This document shows, piece by piece, positions 59,634-64,000 of a DNA stretch of 64,000 nt. How positions within the stretch are numbered: the stretch's first letter is position 1; each line of letters starts with the position of its first letter. This DNA is from an uncultured Bacilli bacterium. Lineage in GTDB: Bacteria > Bacillota_I > Bacilli_A > RF39 > UBA660. Under the pieces are notes generated by a model. The model searched no databases. It was not told the origin of the DNA and saw only the letters and a list, made by a program, of their open reading frames with translations. The DNA lies in NCBI GenBank assembly GCA_934155645.1, contig CAKPHC010000001.1:62001-126000 (forward strand), read 5' to 3'. Position numbers and translations under genes: made by a program.

Positions 59634-61333
59634 TCTTCTTTTGTTTCTAATTTTTTATAATCTACTTTTCCTATACTAGTTTTTGGAATACTGTCAACAT
59701 ATTCGTACTCTTTAGGAAGAGCATACTTAACGATGTTCTTTTTAGCGTATTCAACAATATTATTTTTAACTTCTTCTGTAAGTTTAATGTTTTTCTTTAA
59801 CACGATAATAGCTTTTACTACTTGCTGTTTTATTTCATCACGAACCCCTACAACAATAGAACTTTCTACCAAAGGATGTTTATTATAAATTTCTTCTAAA
59901 TAATTAGGATATATATTGCAACCATTAGAAATAATCATTCTCTTTAACCTAGTTTCAAAATAGAAGATACCATTCTCATTCATACGCCCTAAGTCCCCAG
60001 TGTGAAGCCATGAAATGCCATCATCATGTACTCTTATAGTTTTATAAGTTTCAACCGGATTATTTAAATATCCCTTCATTACAGATGGACCAGAAATACA
60101 TATTTCACCTATCTCATCAAAATCAGCAGTAATATTCGTATTAGTTTTAACTATTTTATATTTAGTATTTAGAAAAGGAATACCAATGCTACCTTTTTCA
60201 TAATTATCAACCAAACTAACACAAGTAGCAGCAGTTGATTCAGTTAATCCATAACCTATTCTTATAACCGCATTAGCACCATGGTCTTTTAAATATTTTT
60301 CAGTTTTACACTTTAAATCATAACTTAAAAAATCGCCACCAGATAACACACACAATACACTAGACAAAGATTTTTTACTAGCTTTTTTATCCCTAGTCAT
60401 AACTTCTAGTATTGATGGAATAACAGGTAAAAAGTTAGGCTTAGTTTTTTCCACAATTTTGTTGATTTTTTTAACATTTATTTTAGGAATTAATATACAT
60501 TTCATACCAATCGATAACGGAGTATGAATACATATTGCAAGACCAAATCCATGAAATATTGGTAAATACGATAAAATACTGTTGCCTTGTTCTGTGTCAT
60601 CAACCATTAAATCACAAGATTCAGCAATTGAAGAAAAGCACATATTAGTTAGCATTACTCCTTTAGGACTACCAGTAGTACCACCACTATATAAAACAAC
60701 TGCTACATCATTGCAATCCTTTTTTAGTAAAAGTTCTGAAGAAGGTTTTCCAAGACTTAAAAATTTACTCCAAAGTAAGGCATTTTTACCTAATTCCTTA
60801 ACTTTATATTTTTTCTTAGTTGTCATATTGTATAAACTCTTAGTTATAAAATTCATACTGTTAGAAATAGGCACAACTACCATTTTCTTTAATTTAAATT
60901 CTCTTACTTTATAATAAATAAAATCACTAACTATTAAATAAGAAGATTTAGCTTCTTTTAGATAATGTTTAATTTCATTTTCGCTTGACAATGGATGAAT
61001 AATATTTGCAACCGCTCCTATTTTATTAACAGCATAAAAACTAAATACTGCTTCTGGGCAATTAACCATACATATTGTGACATAATCATTTGCTTTTACA
61101 CCAATACTTAATAAAGCATCAGCTGCCTTATCTATTTCCTTAAGCATTTCACTATAAGTATATTTTTTCTTAAAATACTCTAAAGCATAGTTCTTAGGAT
61201 ACTTAAGAGCTATTTCTTTTATTTTTTCATAAAGAGTTCCCTTAAAAAAGTCAATATTTTTCCATTCGTCCTTGTAATAACTATCCCACAAATTGCCATT
61301 TTTAATATTTTTATCTTTCTTAAATCCAAACAT
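59624..61333 (-). CDS. AMP-dependent acyl-CoA ligase (fatty-acid activating)
   Basis: 569 residues. ANL superfamily: P-loop YSGGTTGSPKGVMLTN near residue 215, YGLTESTAATCVS, GWLHTGDLG-type (WLHTGDLGRMNENG), KRMIISNGCNIYPNYLEEI, and the C-terminal lysine region KTSIGKVDYKKLE. These are long-chain acyl-CoA-synthetase-like features. It activates a fatty acid with ATP and CoA, presumably for membrane lipid synthesis. Its start ATG at 61333 is 7 bases after AAGAAGG. Only about 25 bases separate it from the cardiolipin synthase gene, so they form an operon for membrane lipids. Confidence 0.92.
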   Translation of the reverse strand: MFGFKKDKNIKNGNLWDSYYKDEWKNIDFFKGTLYEKIKEIALKYPKNYALEYFKKKYTYSEMLKEIDKAADALLSIGVKANDYVTICMVNCPEAVFSFYAVNKIGAVANIIHPLSSENEIKHYLKEAKSSYLIVSDFIYYKVREFKLKKMVVVPISNSMNFITKSLYNMTTKKKYKVKELGKNALLWSKFLSLGKPSSELLLKKDCNDVAVVLYSGGTTGSPKGVMLTNMCFSSIAESCDLMVDDTEQGNSILSYLPIFHGFGLAICIHTPLSIGMKCILIPKINVKKINKIVEKTKPNFLPVIPSILEVMTRDKKASKKSLSSVLCVLSGGDFLSYDLKCKTEKYLKDHGANAVIRIGYGLTESTAATCVSLVDNYEKGSIGIPFLNTKYKIVKTNTNITADFDEIGEICISGPSVMKGYLNNPVETYKTIRVHDDGISWLHTGDLGRMNENGIFYFETRLKRMIISNGCNIYPNYLEEIYNKHPLVESSIVVGVRDEIKQQVVKAIIVLKKNIKLTEEVKNNIVEYAKKNIVKYALPKEYEYVDSIPKTSIGKVDYKKLETKEDKE

Positions 61334-61356
61334 ATCCATGCCTTCTTTCACATTAT

Positions 61357-62877
61357 TTACATTAAAGGAGCAAATAATCTACAAAAGTCTTGTAATATTC
61401 TAACAAAGAAATTATTCTTACAATCATCAATAGATATCTCCTTTGATATTTTTATACTATCTAAAAAATCTTTTTTCATATTATGTATGCATTCAACATC
61501 ATAAAGACAAGCTCCGCATTCAAAATTCAAATACAAGCTTCTAAAATCAAGATTGGCAGTACCTATAACTGCAACTTTATCATCCGAAACAAATGATTTA
61601 GAATGAACAAAGCCAGGAGAATATTCATAGATTTTGACTCCTGCTTTAATCAGCGTTCGATAATAAGATTTAGTAGTAAAATGAACAAGTCTTTTATCCC
61701 ATTTATAAGGAACCAATATTCTTACATCTACCCCACTTTTAGACGCCATAGTTAAAGCCAAAATCATATTTTCATCTATAATTAAATACGGAGTATTAAT
61801 ATAGACATATTTTTTAGAGTTATTAATTATATTTAAGTAAACATATTCACTTATATTTTCTCTATCCATCGGACTATCAGCATACGGTTGAACATAGCCT
61901 TTAGAACTTATACTGCACGTTTCATTACTCCACGGGTAATACTTAAAGCAATCTAAATTATCATTAGTTGCAATCATCCACATCTGTAAAAACATTAAAG
62001 TAAAACTCCAAGCAGCCTTACCAGTAAGCATAATCCCAGCATCTTTCCAATGACCACATCTATCATAAAGATTAATATATTCATCTGCTAAATTTATTCC
62101 TCCAGTAAAAGCAACCTTCCCATCAATGACAACTATCTTACGATGGTCTCTGTTATTTTGTACTGAAGTTAACAACGGTCTAAAAGGATTGAACACAGTA
62201 CATTTTATTCCATAAGAATTCATCTCATTAACAAAATTATTAGGTAAAAGGAATAAACATCCCATATCATCACATATTACTTTAACTTCTACACCCTTAC
62301 TCGCTTTCTCTTTTAATATTTTTAAAACACTATTCCACATTTTACCTTCATTAATAATATAGAATTCTAAAAATATATATTTTTCTGCTTTATTTAATTG
62401 TTCAAGAAGTTGTTCAAACATTACTTCCCCACTCTCTAAGTAATTAACAACAGTTTTATCATAGCAAGGATAATTATTGTATTTTTCTAAATAATTTATA
62501 AGTGGAACATCACTATTATTTTTATTATCACCTGGGAGGAAAAACATTTCTTTGTTTTTTTTATCAATATTATCTAATTTTTTTGCAAACTTTCTGGTAG
62601 ATGATTGAAATTTAAAAAGCAAATAAAACAACCCGCCAAAAAGAGGAAATAATAAAATTAAAAATAACCATGTTAACTTATAAGCACTTCTATCATTTTT
62701 AGCAAGAACATGAAGTGCTACAAAAAAACTAATGATAGATAGGCTCATACTAATTGCTAAATAATTGCTACCGCTCATTACTAAAAATGCAATAAATAAA
62801 ATCTGTAGCAACAACAAAATAGCAACTTGTATTCTTCTTTTGAATAACGATGTAAACCACTTTTTGCTGTGTTTCAT
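61357..62877 (-). CDS. cls: Cardiolipin synthase
   Basis: 506 residues, phospholipase-D superfamily. Two N-terminal membrane helices (residues about 15-60), then two HKD motifs: NRDHRKIVVIDGKVAFTGG near residue 230 and HSKSFVSDDKVAVIGTANLDFRS near residue 420. It joins two phosphatidylglycerols to cardiolipin and glycerol. The first gene of the membrane-lipid unit with the acyl-CoA ligase. GAGGG site before ATG. Confidence 0.95.
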   Translation of the reverse strand: MKHSKKWFTSLFKRRIQVAILLLLQILFIAFLVMSGSNYLAISMSLSIISFFVALHVLAKNDRSAYKLTWLFLILLFPLFGGLFYLLFKFQSSTRKFAKKLDNIDKKNKEMFFLPGDNKNNSDVPLINYLEKYNNYPCYDKTVVNYLESGEVMFEQLLEQLNKAEKYIFLEFYIINEGKMWNSVLKILKEKASKGVEVKVICDDMGCLFLLPNNFVNEMNSYGIKCTVFNPFRPLLTSVQNNRDHRKIVVIDGKVAFTGGINLADEYINLYDRCGHWKDAGIMLTGKAAWSFTLMFLQMWMIATNDNLDCFKYYPWSNETCSISSKGYVQPYADSPMDRENISEYVYLNIINNSKKYVYINTPYLIIDENMILALTMASKSGVDVRILVPYKWDKRLVHFTTKSYYRTLIKAGVKIYEYSPGFVHSKSFVSDDKVAVIGTANLDFRSLYLNFECGACLYDVECIHNMKKDFLDSIKISKEISIDDCKNNFFVRILQDFCRLFAPLM

Positions 62878-62967
62878 TTAATCCCTCTTTTCTCTATCTT
62901 TAATCATTATACTATATTAATACCGTTTTAGATTATAACCATTTACAATTTCACCAAAATTTCAAAA

Positions 62968-62990
62968 ATAAAAGAGTTTTACAACTCTAA
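62968..62990 (-). terminator. Terminator after the broken regulator region
   Basis: AGAGTT-GTAA-AACTCT with TTTT on the - strand. Confidence 0.7.
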
Positions 62991-63214
62991 TCTTTACTAT
63001 ATATTCTTTTATTCAAATCAAATCCATGTAATTGTATTTTAATAACAATTTGATTTAATTCATTATCTGTAAATTTCATTTTCTTCAATTGTTTTCTATT
63101 CAAATTCCATAAATTTAAAATAGTTAAAATATCATTATTAATAAGTTTGGTATATATTTCATCATTGAATTTTAAAGCATAAATACTACTATTTAAAAAA
63201 GCACTTTCATAACT
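62987..63214 (-). pseudogene. 3' fragment next to the CarD-like pseudogene, HhH-like
   Basis: An open frame without start codon, read as LNSSIYALKFNDEIYTKL, ILNLWNLNRKQLKKMKFTDNEL and NQIVIKIQLHGFDLNKRIY. The last part resembles small helix-hairpin-helix or RNA-polymerase-alpha-CTD-like domains in related genomes. It overlaps the end of the CarD frame by 22 bases in another frame, so it may be the displaced end of the same ancestral gene or a second decayed gene. No ribosome site. Confidence 0.45.
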
Positions 63215-63733
63215 TCATCAATGCTAATACCAAGCACAAACGAAAACTCACTATATAAGTATTTTTCAGCCATTTTAAAATACATATCATCTTTTTCCCC
63301 TGTCTTTCTTTTATTATCTAATCTTTCTTTATTACGAAGATAAGCAGTCTTTATAATTTTAATTAAATCATAACACGAGTTAGATAAAAGTAGATTTTTG
63401 TATTCTGATTCAATATTTTTGCTATCGGTCTCAATTATTGAAATATTAGGAATTTCTTCTATAATTTTATTTCTTTCTTCTTTGCTAAATAAATCGTGAA
63501 TATTACCACACTTATTTTGAATTGAAACATCAATTATTAAAGATTCATCATCAATAGGACTTAAAATATAGTAATCATTATTATTTAAATGATTTGTCCT
63601 AATTTCTTTACTTTACAAATGTCTTTTTTATAAACTAAATAATCTCCTATTTTATTTTTCCTTTTTCTTCCTTTGATTTATTAACATATAAATCTTTATT
63701 ATCAACATTATATAATTTAAATTCTAAAAGCAT
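63193..63733 (-). pseudogene. CarD-family transcription regulator, broken by frameshifts
   Basis: Begins with ATG 63733 (AGGAG upstream) as MLLEFKLYNVDNKDLYV and reaches a stop after 28 codons. Reading on in other frames gives IGDYLVYKKDICKVKKLG, then TNHLNNNDYYILSPIDDESLIIDVS, NIHDLFSKEERNKIIEEIPNI, YLRNKERLDNKRKTGEKDDMYF and AEKYLYSEFSFVLGISIDEVM, which in sum is a complete CarD/CdnL-type protein of about 165 residues. At least two frame changes (near 63640 and 63590) separate the pieces. Sequencing error is possible, since both lie near A/T runs. CarD proteins stabilise RNA polymerase open complexes. Confidence 0.7.
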
Positions 63734-63743
63734 AAATTTCTCC

Positions 63744-63797
63744 TAAAAAAACAAATAGCTACCAACTGGACTTACGCCGTTAGTAGCTACTCGTTGT
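63744..63797 (-). terminator. Terminator or attenuator before the CarD-like pseudogene
   Basis: On the - strand GTAGCTA (reading 63789 to 63783 as TAGCTAC) pairs with its complement at 63756-63762, with ACAA/TTGT closing the base, followed by T7 (63745-63751). It ends right before the AGGAG site of the CarD-like gene, so it either ends the upstream gene or controls this one. Confidence 0.6.
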
Positions 63798-63839
63798 AAT
63801 TCAATTATATCAATTTTTATTACATATATAATTTTAATA

Positions 63840-64000
63840 TTAATTGTGTTCAATTGTTTTGAATAAAACATTATCCTTTTTAGAACCAATTTTTTCTTTA
63901 TATTCATCTATTAATAAATATGCTTTGGTATAATCTATAGAATTATACTTTTGAGTTTTCTTAAATGGGCCTGTTAAACCTGGAAATTCATATTTCATGT
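63840..64000 (-). CDS. Incomplete gene at right edge, unknown
   Basis: The frame continues to the window edge; an ATG lies at 63996-63998, so it could be a small protein of 52 residues or the tail of a longer gene. Visible part: MKYEFPGLTGPFKKTQKYN, YTKAYLLIDEYKEKIGSKK and a tail VLFKTIEHN. Not recognised. It ends just upstream of the hairpin before the CarD-like pseudogene. Confidence 0.4.
   Translation of the reverse strand, partial: MKYEFPGLTGPFKKTQKYNSIDYTKAYLLIDEYKEKIGSKKDNVLFKTIEHN

Noticed and set aside
1..64000. CRISPR arrays, insertion sequences, prophage or a reverse transcriptase gene
   Set aside because: I found no regularly spaced repeats, transposase, integrase, phage structural or RT-domain proteins in any frame.

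Overview
The window comes from a low-G+C Gram-positive bacterium that forms endospores. The DNA is strongly AT-rich and nearly every gene has a GGAGG- or GGTGA-type ribosome binding site. It carries T-box leaders, a sporulation sigma-G, a pair of CotY/CotZ-type spore coat proteins, VanW, LemA, CTP synthase and a Bacillus-type DnaB. TGA is used as a stop (for example the acetyltransferase that overlaps serS), so this is not a code-4 mollicute. The surface-protein families suggest an uncultured gut Bacilli/Firmicutes lineage; I cannot name a genus.

Layout. 1-6.3 kb: end of a thioredoxin-like gene, a lipid kinase, an N-acetylhexosamine-kinase-like gene, pyrG with an unusual leader, and a membrane-anchored amidase. 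6.3-8.5 kb: a surface protein (paralogue 1) with a hypervariable lectin-like tail, an orphan copy of the variable segment just downstream, and a promoter with 12 G between -35 and -10. 8.5-13 kb: lemA and a polyprenyl-sugar/GtrA-type glycosylation operon. 13-17.6 kb: a structured RNA with a consensus promoter, tRNA-Ala, trmL, a thioredoxin-like anchor protein and typA. 17.7-28.3 kb: FAD-Rieske oxidoreductase, DedA, a small exporter, VanW, an orphan histidine kinase, a cadherin-like surface protein, two coat proteins and a SEDS protein. 28.3-29.5 kb: surface paralogue 2, again with a poly-G promoter. 29.6-32.2 kb: a glycolipid glycosyltransferase and sigG. 32.7-36.7 kb: an operon of a small secreted protein with a dedicated ABC exporter, behind an attenuator-like terminator. 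37-43.9 kb: an Fe-S-scaffold pair, a HipA-like kinase, galE, and a serine T-box operon (HD hydrolase, acetyltransferase, serS). 43.9-50.2 kb: a tandem anchored-protein pair, dnaB, an odd sigma factor and surface paralogue 3. 50.3-62.9 kb: ileS under an isoleucine T-box, a catalytically dead aldehyde dehydrogenase, a TPR glycosyltransferase, htpG, an acyl-CoA ligase and cardiolipin synthase. 63-64 kb: a broken CarD-type regulator and an incomplete gene.

Most notable theme: three paralogous secreted proteins share an N-terminal module and end in the same C-terminal fold, whose last 30-40 residues are highly variable between invariant borders (TMSP ... RPVI). Two of the three are driven by nearly identical promoters in which a run of 11 or 12 G sets the -35/-10 spacing, the classic arrangement for slipped-strand phase variation. 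A separate, Asn/Asp-codon-rich copy of the variable segment lies alone downstream of the first one, with homology limited to that segment, as in the template repeat of a diversity-generating retroelement. No reverse transcriptase gene is in the window. Together this suggests an on/off plus sequence-varying surface-antigen system, which I regard as the best candidate for an undescribed system here.
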